Shown one piece after another: positions 10,701 through 17,700 of a stretch of 51,943 nucleotides of DNA. This DNA comes from Oscillospiraceae bacterium (lineage in GTDB: Bacteria; Bacillota_A; Clostridia; Oscillospirales; Oscillospiraceae): the NCBI GenBank assembly GCA_017481325.1, contig JAFUPG010000054.1:1-51943 (forward strand), written 5' to 3'. The notes below the pieces were generated by a model, which had not been told where the DNA came from, made no database searches, and worked only from the letters and a program-made list of their open reading frames with translations. Position 1 is the stretch's first letter; each line of letters begins with the position of its first letter. The position numbers and the translations under genes are program-made.

Positions 10701-11754
10701 AAGCGGCGGTGGAGACACAAAAGCGATTCTGCCCGGTTTTGAGGTAGCCGGTTAAAGCGCTCAATCGGTTATCCCCGTGGACGTACTCTGAATTCAGGTA
10801 GAACTTCTGATAAAGGGTAGGAGTTCCATTGGAATCAGGAGGCGCAACACAGATATTTGCTTTATTCTGGATCACGCCGCCGTCAATGGTCATAAAAAAC
10901 CCGGGCTGCACCACAGACTCAAAGCTGTAGCTGCCGTCGCCGTTATTGTGCAGGATCCACTGCCGGTATGCATTATCCGGCAGGTCGCCATACTGATGTA
11001 CATTATGGCTGCCGATGTCCTTATCCAGGAAATGCTGGGACTTGATATTCATAAAGGAGACAACCGTGCGCTTTTCCAGGGCTCCGTTGCCGGTCTGCAC
11101 ATCCACCTGGGAGATACGGCGCAGGTGGAAGAGCTGGGCATCCGTTGCAAGATTTTGGTAAAGCTGCAGATTAGCGCCATGATTCACGCTGCCGTCTGTC
11201 ATATCAAAGGAAAAATTGGGGTTGGCAGCAGAGGAAATACGATAGACACCGTCGGGGATATTGGGGCAGTAGTCGTACTGCGACAGATTCCAGTAGGCAT
11301 CGCCGTAGGGAGGATCGGGAGGAGAAATATAGACCATACGGGGATCGCCAAGCTGCTGGACTGTATCGCCGTAAACTGCATAAAAGTACACAGGCTGCGT
11401 GCCATATTTTCCGGAAATCGGAAGATCGGCTGCAAAGCCGTGATCACCGCTGATGTTAAACGCAGTATTCACGTCAGGACGGGGAAGATTGGCTAAAAGA
11501 GGAAAGCCTTCCACACCCGCAGTGCCTGTAGGGCCGCCCACATAAACATGCACCTCAAAGGATTTCTCGGAATCCCATCCAAAGTATGCCCATCCTTGGA
11601 CTCGGAGAATTCCGATAGCCGGGTTGGATACCAGGTCAATGTTATACTCGAAAAGGCCGGCCGTATCCGCAAAAATATCCGTAACCGGCAGCAGCGCCGC
11701 TATCATGACCAGCGCCAGCAGGAACGATATTACTCTTTTTAGCTTCATTCTCAT
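4705..11754 (-). CDS. Giant secreted fibro-slime/ricin surface protein (2349 aa)
   Basis: ATG 11754 follows GGGAG at good spacing. Residues 1-29 form a signal peptide (M-R-M-K-L-K-R then a hydrophobic run). Order of modules: a Y-V-G-G beta module (about 35-145) shared with the CHAP protein; one or two ricin-like trefoils (about 150-500); a fibro-slime/PA14-like region near 860-960 with D-F-A-G-D-D-D-V-Y-L-F-I-N-G-Q; a cadherin/Ig-like stretch; then a long C-terminal half homologous to that of the 2812-aa giant (V-L-D-Y-G, V-L-P-A-N-V-V-Y-Y-E, F-x-G-T-G-F-E-L). The last 230 residues are a divergent copy of the shared C-terminal module, including M-N-Y-G-A-A-A-Q. No LPXTG or SLH anchor was seen. 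It lies 30 nt after the lipoprotein gene, so the two probably form an operon. Likely adhesion or matrix role; function inferred. Confidence 0.87.
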   Translation of the reverse strand: MRMKLKRVISFLLALVMIAALLPVTDIFADTAGLFEYNIDLVSNPAIGILRVQGWAYFGWDSEKSFEVHVYVGGPTGTAGVEGFPLLANLPRPDVNTAFNISGDHGFAADLPISGKYGTQPVYFYAVYGDTVQQLGDPRMVYISPPDPPYGDAYWNLSQYDYCPNIPDGVYRISSAANPNFSFDMTDGSVNHGANLQLYQNLATDAQLFHLRRISQVDVQTGNGALEKRTVVSFMNIKSQHFLDKDIGSHNVHQYGDLPDNAYRQWILHNNGDGSYSFESVVQPGFFMTIDGGVIQNKANICVAPPDSNGTPTLYQKFYLNSEYVHGDNRLSALTGYLKTGQNRFCVSTAASYTDTYVLDICDSSTAEGGKAQIWTADDGVSAEGSIYMQQVFDIQEDGQGWYTIRNINSGLYLAAASGAAGKHMDEVQQWNTAGDAAKWAFVPRVRNDNTLSYWIVNKATGLYLLRFGNENGNLIYLCYLDNSSVVESDWRSWGLKSCVSIADVGTITNGATGVAADRFDTTDTINLPIKIYDYNDDGMLFEYSLNTLKDNGAFTLTHASDTPNYTSWAIGQTTTGAGSFPDTNASGQTYFIGDGKFWTASPDQLNRIYAVNRDNATADIDLQYLSDYLNYSFYGEMTTGNATMGLLKPTLREVDGYILPQYNDEVVAYIADLLEKVLPVRESWDGNMDSLASIQDIPLGTVLEGYDKDVAGLLIEQLNASNNTTQLPRYSTDPATRRGQIYDNLVTTYQKEELLIGTWEECKAAVSNYTDAAYFLLNNLFYPGSYNMPQDKFDYLVLSKAELSNGKSAYVFDSNFSTTYNYVENVTESAVEYDFDARTISNSSMLGKPELRALLTTIGGPYFTFLPVWEAENVQKDFYNVYTGSYESKNYNYVLQCSGVFTYTENDGLFFDFAGDDDVYLFINGQLVLDIGGAHAITTVNMNVNDYVYAARAAVAAGSTNPRDLALALEDGEDYSFDFYYMERHTSGANMRIATNIRVSDPNLKTEKKAYQNGQELNNGGLVNTEENVEYSFVLSNPEDSLATLYHLSFSDAKLGVTIDSVNGLAVTGDKTLNSRGNTLTAADLKVYFTNQKGSTQEVSLDGTNDGLKNYLAQINGNGLLPGCSVEIRGIFYNIEDSDFVSGRFTNTLQVTANQEANGQGDTYQASDNMVLCVASGPQYYQWSDHSLELSVEEFTADVNELLTEGSALLEQIAPATSLNSVTKLELCDMKGNVIHSSNATADEAGISLKYSKPGSYVLYVKVTQSDNSTVIIPLQVNVVNVEDSVFVLDYGLKVDLTGELTAKDSLSVAGKSTEYEFEALTETVPGYENNHITFSDGKQEINGAYGRYLLQGNTLEYHPDGFMESAESVYLAVRVYEGDPGENVGTVDINKEIEMYKKITVLPANVVYYEDDFPAIKYYGNDDGKSANTFTVDGQGSGAIYQSTDQSGAYGYDDAYASGTTQSGTSAHAIKILDSDVAAEFTFVGTGFELISRCMDADNSVIYLDVFNEQDSLIKRIPVILEYDNLSITNGTEGIYQVPVVKVDDLAHGTYKVQIHGIPVYLKDEDGNFVKDDAGNFVIDKDNAPTLYIDGLRVYNALAMTDPDRDYYADGEATASFLEIRDLILEGKATVVSIDGNSYSITSGISTFTENRNGALYPVDTFTITSVSNVGYFVAANAEKSNLLGLYTKSNQPGNNQFEFSFAKTLNNRDYFYIHFKSGETEQYLKKNEDSSLSLQALDSENDSSYLWEISYLDVEGGIVTITNYNGGHLSVSSVDTAAKTGEIAVISTDSLTDQQKWELGSVPSTEVFTGNTVTSVNDYLVFGPNNELYLDGVNSSQAVAFYFTPDDLPETTTMIQVGVHVLNDGRLFGDDGTLSNPGSLYQSAYTEIPGWKVLDDSIKTSTERYYPIDLSLCRFDEENNRYEVVLYCEDGYLSFTNLKVSGGSIRVVNGQLADLRYNNGVLQLLTSVGASQTKTWMAVSNPGDYVDFASLSQQMNATILYEADVDTGEFVPILPDPEDLVVLVGRSLLFKDIVKMRFYFNISATGVVTATPENSGLLVWTAEEYAALDSYTVDTAGQQIRGLTHSVNGYYADTKGIPAKNMVDTLYVRAYVILPDGSYEYSEVTEFSPVMYAQLILQKEDAADTMKELAIALMNYGAAAQVYFNYKTDTLMNAWLTEEQRAYDWNNDMINALPKDTSKYLYAGDDRIVWRGASVTFVGAVNQNFYFQIPEELTQNAQKIELLYWTQSDYDALSQLTVENARKVTYSLEEGRAVIEGTAAKDLGKAFYFAVHIVYEDGEVFSEIHVDSAHDYARRVLSSGTTSDAMKDLAKALVYYSCKAKSQLGG

Positions 11755-11784
11755 CTCACTGTACTCCCTTCAGAAATCTCATAA

Positions 11785-12711
11785 TCATTCTTCTGTATTT
11801 TGCGTGATGCGCACCACACGGCAGAGCTCCTCTCCGGCGTGTCCGGCGGTGACCTCAACGGTATCGCCCGGGGCAAGGTCGCCGATGCTTGACCGATAGG
11901 TGATACCGCCCAGGTAATTGCCGTCCGTATGCAGGCGCTTATAGTAGACATAGCCGTCTATATATGTTTGATCTGTCAGATTTTTGGCCGAGAGGAGGCC
12001 CTCACGGAATATGACTTCCAGTTTGTCCCGGCTCTCCGTGGGAATAAACTGCATGGCAGAGTCCAAAGCCACGAAACTGGCACCGGAGTCGATCTGCAGG
12101 GCATTGTACTCCAGCACCCAGGCAGACTCCCCTGCCGGAAGTCCCGTGACAACAAAGGTCGCCGCCTCGCCGTTGATCTCAAACTGCAGCGCCGCATAGG
12201 TCAGATAGTCGCCGGTCAAATTGGTGACCAGGATGGCAGCCACATTTTCCACCGGACGATCGGAGCCGTCCTCCACAAAAGCGCCGGAATAACGGCCGCA
12301 GGAGCTGAAACTCAGCTTTCCCTCCCGCAGCTCCACGGAACCATCCTCCGAGGGGGGAACGGTTGCATAAGTGGGCATCTGGGTGGAAACCTCAGGCGGC
12401 GCTTCGTCGCTATGGCTGGGGGCGGTGCTGTCCTGAAGTTCCGTGTTCGGGGGTTCCTCTGTAACTCCTTCGGTGGTCGACGGCTCGGAATCGCTTGCAG
12501 AACTTGTCCCCGTCGGATCTGTATTTACGGCGCTCTCCTCCGTTGGAACGGAATGTTCCGTAGAGACGCTGCTGTCAAAGATAATCTCCCCCTCTGAGGG
12601 CAACGACTCCGAAGGCAGATCCACCGACGGCAAAGACGCCTCCGCCCCGCCGCTGCAGCCCACCAGGCAGAGGATCAGCAGAAAAACCCATATTTGATTG
12701 AAACGTTTCAT
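11785..12711 (-). CDS. Secreted lipoprotein with Ser/Thr/Pro-rich linker
   Basis: A 308-aa protein. The signal peptide ends in a lipobox (L-V-G-C, lipid-bearing Cys19 followed by S-G-G). Residues about 25-125 are low-complexity Ser/Thr/Pro/Glu, typical of a spacer across the cell wall. The C-terminal part (about 130-305) is beta-rich and looks Ig-like: V-A-A-I-L-V-T-N-L-T, then a segment on side chains and D-L-A-P-G-D-T-V-E-V-T near the end, resembling FxLYD-type domains. It is the first gene of the minus-strand operon, with its own strong promoter (12888-12916) and a leader of about 170 nt. Function is unknown. It could help display or stabilise the giant protein encoded 30 nt downstream, which is inference from position only. 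Confidence 0.83.
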   Translation of the reverse strand: MKRFNQIWVFLLILCLVGCSGGAEASLPSVDLPSESLPSEGEIIFDSSVSTEHSVPTEESAVNTDPTGTSSASDSEPSTTEGVTEEPPNTELQDSTAPSHSDEAPPEVSTQMPTYATVPPSEDGSVELREGKLSFSSCGRYSGAFVEDGSDRPVENVAAILVTNLTGDYLTYAALQFEINGEAATFVVTGLPAGESAWVLEYNALQIDSGASFVALDSAMQFIPTESRDKLEVIFREGLLSAKNLTDQTYIDGYVYYKRLHTDGNYLGGITYRSSIGDLAPGDTVEVTAGHAGEELCRVVRITQNTEE

Positions 12712-12732
12712 AGAGTATCACTTCCCTACCCT

Positions 12733-12774
12733 TTGCAAAAATCATTTGTTTTTTGCAAAACAGGTCTTGCAAAA
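12733..12774 (-). repeat. Three TTTTGCAA repeats in the 5' leader of the surface operon
   Basis: On the transcribed strand TTTTGCAA occurs three times (12733-12740, 12753-12760, 12767-12774) just upstream of the lipoprotein start. The rest of 12712-13064 is AT-rich and holds only the two promoters. No known riboswitch fold was recognised. The repeats could be a regulator site or leader RNA structure. Confidence 0.45.
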
Positions 12775-12887
12775 GGATTTTCACGGAAAAACTAAGTAAA
12801 AAACGTTAAATATCATACATTATGATCATTTCTTTTACAGAGAAACCTTAAAATAACTTAGAAAAATCCCATTTTATAAACGTGGAA

Positions 12888-12916
12888 ATTATATCACAAA
12901 TTATACGGAATTTCAA
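12888..12916 (-). promoter_or_regulatory. Promoter of the minus-strand surface-protein operon
   Basis: On the minus strand TTGAAA (12911-12916), a 17-bp spacer and TATAAT (12888-12893) with an extended TGA just before the -10. This is a near-consensus vegetative promoter. It leaves a leader of about 170 nt before the lipoprotein ATG at 12711. Confidence 0.8.
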
Positions 12917-12998
12917 GTTTTTATCTTACATTTGACAAAATTATCATGTGTGCGCTTTTTTCTTTCATTCTGTCAACGGAGGCCCCGAAATTAATCCT

Positions 12999-13027
12999 TT
13001 GCAAAGTGATTACCAAAGGTGTATAAT
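12999..13027 (+). promoter_or_regulatory. Promoter ahead of the pfkB remnant, EFR1 and MATE genes
   Basis: TTGCAA (12999-13004), 17-bp spacer, TATAAT (13022-13027), 38 nt before the remnant's ATG. With no other clear promoter up to 14143, it probably drives the EFR1 and MATE genes as well. Confidence 0.75.
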
Positions 13028-13064
13028 GGAATTGCAGAATACCCCCATGGAAAGGACGGCAGAA

Positions 13065-13340
13065 ATGAATATTCTCGTGAGCGGTCTTGTAAATTCAGAA
13101 ACCACTGCGGCTGTTCGTGGTTTTCCCATTCCCTATTATCCCATTGACTATCCCTTTTTCGGCATTAATACCGCTGTGTCCGGTGTGGCTTACAACATCG
13201 CCAAGGCGCTGACGGCGCTGGGCGATGGGGTGCGTCTGACTTCTATGATCGGCAAGGATTTTGCCGCCCATAAAATCACTGTCAGCGGTGCTTCTCAGGG
13301 CTTTGTCAGCGAGCAGACCGTAGAGATGCACTACAAATAA
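13065..13340 (+). pseudogene. Truncated PfkB-family sugar kinase remnant
   Basis: ATG 13065 is preceded by AAGGA. Residues 1-70 match the N-terminal end of ribokinase/PfkB kinases: M-N-I-L-V-S-G-L-V-N-S-E, then Y-P-F-F-G-I-N-T-A-V-S-G-V-A-Y-N-I-A-K-A-L and G-K-D-F-A. The sequence then runs about 20 unrelated residues (S-G-A-S-Q-G-F-V...) to a stop at 91 aa, against a family length of about 300. The ATP-binding and catalytic G-A-G-D region is absent. An internal deletion is the likeliest cause. The promoter and ribosome binding site are intact, so the stub may still be translated. The next gene starts 18 nt downstream. Activity as a kinase is very unlikely. Confidence 0.7.
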
Positions 13341-13358
13341 TCTCAGGAGGTTCAGAGC

Positions 13359-14114
13359 ATGGAAGTTAAGAAACTGATCGTTGCCCATTTCAGCCCCACC
13401 GGCGGCACAAAAAAGGTGGCAGATGCCATTGCCGCTGGCTTTTCCCTTCCCGTGACGGAGGTAGATCTGACGAAAGAAGTCACAGCCATGGTTTTACAGG
13501 AGCAAGATCTTCTGATGGCGGTGCTTCCCGTATATGCCGGCCGTATGCCTCGGATCGCTCTGGAGCGCTTATCCATGCTTCAAGGCAATGGGCAGAAGGC
13601 CATTGCGGTTGCGGTCTACGGCAATCGGGAATTCGACGATGCCCTACTGGAGACCGTGGATACCCTGGAGGCCAAGGACTTCTCTGTGATCGCAGGAGCG
13701 GCCTTTATTGCGGAGCATTCCATTGTACGCTCCGTGGCCGCCGGTCGGCCGGATGCGGAGGATCAGAAGATCGCCCGTCAGTTTGCGGCAGATGTATTGG
13801 CGAAATTGGACAATCCCACAGCGGTTACCGTCCCCGGGAACAGACCCTATTTGCAGCCCAAGCCCTCGGCCTTCCATCCCGTGGCAGAGGAAAGCTGCAT
13901 CGGCTGCGGCCTTTGTGCAGAAGCTTGCCCCGTGGGCGCAATTCCTATGGACAAGCCCCATTTAACAGACAATGAGAAATGCATTAACTGCCTGCGCTGC
14001 GTGCAGCTCTGCCCGGTGCAGTGCCGCAGCCTGCCTGCGCCCTTTATGACATGGATCACCGGGATGCTCCGGGAAAATGCCTCCGGCTATAAGATGCCTG
14101 CCATTTTCCTGTGA
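13359..14114 (+). CDS. EFR1-type flavodoxin/ferredoxin fusion protein
   Basis: A 251-aa protein with AGGAGG before ATG 13359. The N-terminal half is flavodoxin-like, with the phosphate-binding loop F-S-P-T-G-G-T-K-K (about residues 11-19) and V-Y-A-G-R-M-P. The C-terminal part carries two full 4Fe-4S motifs, C-I-G-C-G-L-C-A-E-A-C-P and C-I-N-C-L-R-C-V-Q-L-C-P. This is the EFR1-family arrangement: a soluble cytosolic electron carrier or small oxidoreductase, with reaction and partner unknown. It lies 18 nt after the PfkB stub and 28 nt before the MATE gene, so the three probably share one transcript. Confidence 0.85.
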   Translation: MEVKKLIVAHFSPTGGTKKVADAIAAGFSLPVTEVDLTKEVTAMVLQEQDLLMAVLPVYAGRMPRIALERLSMLQGNGQKAIAVAVYGNREFDDALLETVDTLEAKDFSVIAGAAFIAEHSIVRSVAAGRPDAEDQKIARQFAADVLAKLDNPTAVTVPGNRPYLQPKPSAFHPVAEESCIGCGLCAEACPVGAIPMDKPHLTDNEKCINCLRCVQLCPVQCRSLPAPFMTWITGMLRENASGYKMPAIFL

Positions 14115-14142
14115 TGCCTCCGCAGAAAGGAACGGAACGAAA

Positions 14143-15513
14143 GTGAATCAAAACGCTCAGACGCTGGGACAGGCAAGAGTTCCCCGTCTTCTGGCGCAGC
14201 TGGCCATCCCGGCGGTGGTTGCCCAGATCATTAACCTGCTGTATAACATCGTAGACCGCATCTATATCGGCCATATTCCGGAAATCGGTGCGGATGCTCT
14301 GACGGGCGCAGGTCTGTTTATGCCCATTTTGATGCTGATCAATGCCTTTGCCCTGCTGTTAGGCTCCGGCGGTGCGCCCCGAGCCGCCATTTTCATGGGC
14401 AAACGGGACAATCAAACCGCCGAAAAGATCATGGGCAACTGCTTTGCGCTGCTGATGGCGTTGTCTGTGGTTCTGACGGTCGTATTCTACATTTTTGCGC
14501 CCCAGCTGCTGGAGCTCTTCGGTGCCAGCAAAGTCACTAAGCCCTATGCAGTGGAATATGCCAGGATCTATATTCTCGGTACGGTTTTTGTTCAGACCGT
14601 CATGGGTATGAATCCCTTTATCACCACCCAGGGCTTTGCGAAGATCAGCATGCTGACCACGGTGATCGGAGCTGCGATCAATATTGTTTTAGACCCCATT
14701 TTTATCTTCCTCCTGGATCTGGGCGTAAAGGGCGCTGCCCTGGCTACGGTACTGAGTCAGGCCGTGGGCGCTGCGTGGGTGCTGTGTTTCCTCTTTAGCA
14801 AGAAGACCATCCTGCGCCTGAAGGTGAAGTATTTCCGTCCCAATGCCGGGATCATTCTCCCCTGCTTGGCGCTGGGCGTGTCCGGCTTTGTGATGATGGC
14901 GACGGAGAGTATTCTTTCGATCTGCTTTACATCCAGTCTTTCCGATTATGGTGGCGATATTGCCGTAGGTGCTATGACCATCGTCACAAGCGTCTGCCAG
15001 CTGGTGGTGATGCCTTTACAGGGGATCTGCCAGGGCGGCCAGCCCATTATCAGCTATAACTACGGCGCTCATAATCCCGGGCGGGTAAAAGAGGCGTTTA
15101 AGTGCCAGTTTTTTGCCTGCATTTGCTTCAGCGGCCTCTGCTGGGCAGCGATCCTGCTGCTGCCCAGGGTCTTTTCCGGGATGTTCACCGACGATGCTGC
15201 CCTGGCAGATTATGCGGCCCGGGCGCTGCGGATCTATATGGCAGGCATCTTCTCCCTGGGCTTCCAGATCAGCTGCCAGCAGAGCTTTGTGGCTCTGGGA
15301 CAGGCGAAGATCAGCCTCTTCCTCGCCTGCCTCAGAAAGCTCATTCTACTGATCCCGCTGATTTATGTCCTGCCGAATTTTATCAACAATCACGTCTTTG
15401 CGGTCTTCCTGGCAGAGCCCATCAGCGATATCCTGGCCGCCACGGTCACGACGGTTGTTTTCTTTGCAAGGTTTCAGAAGATCCTGAAACACGATCTGGC
15501 AGCTAAGCGATAG
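14143..15513 (+). CDS. MATE-family multidrug/sodium antiporter
   Basis: A 456-aa integral membrane protein with about twelve predicted hydrophobic segments in two similar halves. GTG 14143 with upstream AAAGGAAC is preferred over an in-frame ATG at 14077, which would overlap the upstream gene and add a non-homologous hydrophilic extension. The start V-N-Q-N-A-Q-T-L-G...R-L-L-A-Q-L-A-I-P-A-V-V-A-Q-I-I-N-L-L-Y-N-I-V-D is typical of MATE helix 1. Repeated motifs include G-G-Q-P-I-I-S-Y-N-Y-G and A-I-N-I-V-L-D-P-I-F-I-F. It probably exports organic cations or other toxic compounds using an ion gradient; substrate unknown. No U-rich terminator was seen right after it. Confidence 0.92.
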   Translation: MNQNAQTLGQARVPRLLAQLAIPAVVAQIINLLYNIVDRIYIGHIPEIGADALTGAGLFMPILMLINAFALLLGSGGAPRAAIFMGKRDNQTAEKIMGNCFALLMALSVVLTVVFYIFAPQLLELFGASKVTKPYAVEYARIYILGTVFVQTVMGMNPFITTQGFAKISMLTTVIGAAINIVLDPIFIFLLDLGVKGAALATVLSQAVGAAWVLCFLFSKKTILRLKVKYFRPNAGIILPCLALGVSGFVMMATESILSICFTSSLSDYGGDIAVGAMTIVTSVCQLVVMPLQGICQGGQPIISYNYGAHNPGRVKEAFKCQFFACICFSGLCWAAILLLPRVFSGMFTDDAALADYAARALRIYMAGIFSLGFQISCQQSFVALGQAKISLFLACLRKLILLIPLIYVLPNFINNHVFAVFLAEPISDILAATVTTVVFFARFQKILKHDLAAKR

Positions 15514-15640
15514 TCAAGCAGAAATTTACCGGGCTGTTTAGGAACTAATAGCTAAGAGCTAAGGACTAAAAACTGAGGTGTGCCTCCGGCACGGATTTTG
15601 AATATTTAGCCTGTCAAACAGAAATTTGTCGAACAGTTTG
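15513..15640 (+). repeat. Dispersed repeat (copy 1) with 28-bp direct repeats 100 bp apart
   Basis: The core 15558-15603 (GCTAAGGACTAA, later GTGTGCCTCCGGCAC and GATTTT) recurs in reverse orientation at about 36977-37022. It is flanked by imperfect direct repeats starting GTCAA-x-CAGAAATTT at 15513 and 15613. No coding potential was seen. The whole stretch 15514-16104 is non-coding: this repeat, the palindromic element at 15705-15888, unassigned sequence, and a terminator. Confidence 0.6.
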
Positions 15641-15704
15641 CTGCAGCCAAAGCCGCCCGTATTAGGATGATTTTCAGGCTATGAGCAAGGTTTCATATTC
15701 CGCT

Positions 15705-15888
15705 ATGTCATTGCGAGGCTCCCCACGGGAGCCGTGGCAATCTCATGGGAGGAAGCGACGACTTGAAAAGACGCTCGATATAGGGACGAACCGCCAACCA
15801 ACCTTCGATTTCGCCGAAGCAGCTTCTATATGGCGGGGAAAGCGTGCAAGATTGCCACGTCGGGCTTACGCCCTCCTCGCAATGACAT
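15705..15888. mobile_element. MITE-like palindromic element
   Basis: About 184 bp bounded by a perfect 14-bp inverted repeat (ATGTCATTGCGAGG and CCTCGCAATGACAT) and a second perfect inner pair of 11 bp (CGTGGCAATCT and AGATTGCCACG). It carries no transposase. The TCATTGCGAGG / GTGGCAATC motifs are well known from small dispersed repeats in many bacteria. Confidence 0.72.
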
Positions 15889-16053
15889 GGCTTTTCGGTA
15901 GCCTGTACCTCTATTGGCAATGAGGTTTTGGGCGGAAGCAAACAGTTCGATAAACATCAATTTGACTCTTATTAAATCTATCGGTTTTTCGTTCTTTGCC
16001 GTAAGGTCTAGGCTGCTTGGCATCCACTTGCCCTCTGCGCACATTGTATCCAT

Positions 16054-16093
16054 AAAAACAGCTGCCTCCACGATCGGAGGCAGCTGCTTTTTG
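16054..16093. terminator. Terminator of the CAP gene (bidirectional)
   Basis: An 11-bp GC-rich stem (CAGCTGCCTCC with GGAGGCAGCTG, 6-nt loop) flanked by AAAAA on the left and CTTTTT on the right. It therefore terminates in both directions. It sits directly beyond the stop of the minus-strand CAP gene. Confidence 0.85.
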
Positions 16094-16104
16094 TGCTATC
16101 CACA

Positions 16105-17679
16105 TTAGTCGGAATAGAAGTTCTGGGTTGCGTAGATGAAGGAGGTGGAATCGCTGTTGACAGCGAAGCCGACACCCAGGGACTCCAGGAAGTCCGCCAG
16201 CATATTGGAACGGTGACCTTCGGAATTCACCCAGCCGTCATAGGCCGCAAAGCCGGAACGGTAACCGGCGCAGATATTCTCTGCCCAGCCCCACCAGTTG
16301 ATGCCCTGCTCCAGCATGCGGTCGCCGGGGTTACGGCCATCCTGGCTGTAGTGGGAGAAGTAGTCGTTGTCGGCCATATCCTGGCTATGGAGTCTGGCGG
16401 AGGTTACAGCCAGCTCGCTCCACTTCAGAATGCCCAAGCCGTGGTAGACACGGAAAGCATTGGTCAGGTGGAAATTGGCCTTGCCCTCTCCCCACAGGGT
16501 ATCTGCATTGTAATTGCGCTGGTCAACATAGCTCATATTGGTTAGCTGCACGGCATAGAAAATGTTGTTGTCATTGCTGTCGATACACAGCTGCATGCGG
16601 CATTCGTTGGCAGCCACATCGGGCATCTCATCGCCCATGCCTCTGCCACGGTAGGTGAAGCCAACGCCGGTGGCGCAGAGGGAGACAACGGTGTCTTCAT
16701 AAACACCGGCCATAAAGAAATCCTGATAATCATCACTGCCGAATACGTACCAATCATAACCGGCGGCAACGGGGAAGAGCTCATCGGGGTTACCTGCCAG
16801 AGCGATCAGCTCCGCCTTCGTCATGCCCAGGGAGTAGGTCTTTCCTGCAACGTCGATGGACTCAGAGTTGGCACGGAGACCGCAGTTGATGCAGACCCCG
16901 TTGGCATCGTAATCGTGGTAGAGCTTACTGAGAGTCTTACCCTGAGAGAGCATATAGCCGCAGGTAGCGCAGATCACATCGCCGGAGTAGCCGTCGGTGG
17001 TGCAGGTGGGAGCCACTTCGTTGACGATGATGCTCTTGCTGTGGGCGCAGCCTGCGTTGCAGACATTGAGGATGTAGCGCATGAGAATGGCGGCGACCTG
17101 GGCTCTGGTGGCGCTGCCCTGGGGAGCAAGGCTGGCCTGAGAGCCGCTGCCGATGCCGTTGATCATACCCACAGCCACCGCCCAGGAGAGGGCATCTGCT
17201 GCCCAGGGGCTGACCTTGGCGGCATCGGGGAAGCTGTCCAGACTATTGCGGCCGGAGGTGTCGATGCCCTCGGCATTGCTGTAGCGGTACAGCACTACCG
17301 CCAGCTGCTCACGGGTCACGGAGCCGTCGGGGTCAAACTTGCCGTTACCCACGCCGGTGACCACTCCATTTTCCGCAGCCCAGGCGATGGCATCGGTGTA
17401 CCACAGACCGTTTGTTACATCATTAAAATTATTGATGCCCTCCTTGGGGCTGCCGGCATAGCGCCACAGGACGGTGACCAGAATGGCACGGCTCATGGAG
17501 GTTTCGGGGGCGAACTGACTGTCGCTGATGCCCTTCATGAGACCCATATTCACCGCATACTGCACCGCATCACGGTACCAGCTGTTCTCCGGTACATCCG
17601 TAAAATCGGCGGCGGCAGCGGAGGGGATCACGCCCAGCAGCAGTACCAGGGCAAGGAACAGACTCAAAAATCGTTTCAT
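16105..17679 (-). CDS. Secreted SLH + CAP (YkwD-like) protein
   Basis: A 524-aa protein with a signal peptide (1-23) and AAGGAG before ATG 17679. Three SLH repeats (about 25-75, 85-135, 148-203; F-T-D-V-P...W-Y-R-D-A-V, F-D-P-D-G-S-V-T-R-E-Q) should bind secondary wall polymer. A Cys-rich module (about 207-268; C-A-H, P-T-C-T-T-D-G, C-A-T-C-G, C-I-N-C-G) is shared with other large proteins here. A CAP-associated domain follows (about 275-395; L-G-M-T-K-A-E). The C-terminal CAP/SCP domain (about 400-520) has His431, Glu467 and His489. The family includes B. subtilis YkwD; enzymatic activity of such proteins is generally undefined. The gene lies 21 nt downstream of the radical SAM gene, so co-transcription is likely. 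Confidence 0.92.
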   Translation of the reverse strand: MKRFLSLFLALVLLLGVIPSAAAADFTDVPENSWYRDAVQYAVNMGLMKGISDSQFAPETSMSRAILVTVLWRYAGSPKEGINNFNDVTNGLWYTDAIAWAAENGVVTGVGNGKFDPDGSVTREQLAVVLYRYSNAEGIDTSGRNSLDSFPDAAKVSPWAADALSWAVAVGMINGIGSGSQASLAPQGSATRAQVAAILMRYILNVCNAGCAHSKSIIVNEVAPTCTTDGYSGDVICATCGYMLSQGKTLSKLYHDYDANGVCINCGLRANSESIDVAGKTYSLGMTKAELIALAGNPDELFPVAAGYDWYVFGSDDYQDFFMAGVYEDTVVSLCATGVGFTYRGRGMGDEMPDVAANECRMQLCIDSNDNNIFYAVQLTNMSYVDQRNYNADTLWGEGKANFHLTNAFRVYHGLGILKWSELAVTSARLHSQDMADNDYFSHYSQDGRNPGDRMLEQGINWWGWAENICAGYRSGFAAYDGWVNSEGHRSNMLADFLESLGVGFAVNSDSTSFIYATQNFYSD

Positions 17680-17700
17680 CCTATAATTCTCCTTACATGA

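Noticed and set aside
12712..12880. Cyclic-di-GMP or other known riboswitch in the surface-operon leader
   Set aside because: Characteristic conserved bases and stems were not found; only short repeats are visible.
15514..16104. Small genes between MATE and the CAP gene
   Set aside because: Short frames here lie within inverted repeats, lack ribosome binding sites and match no motif.
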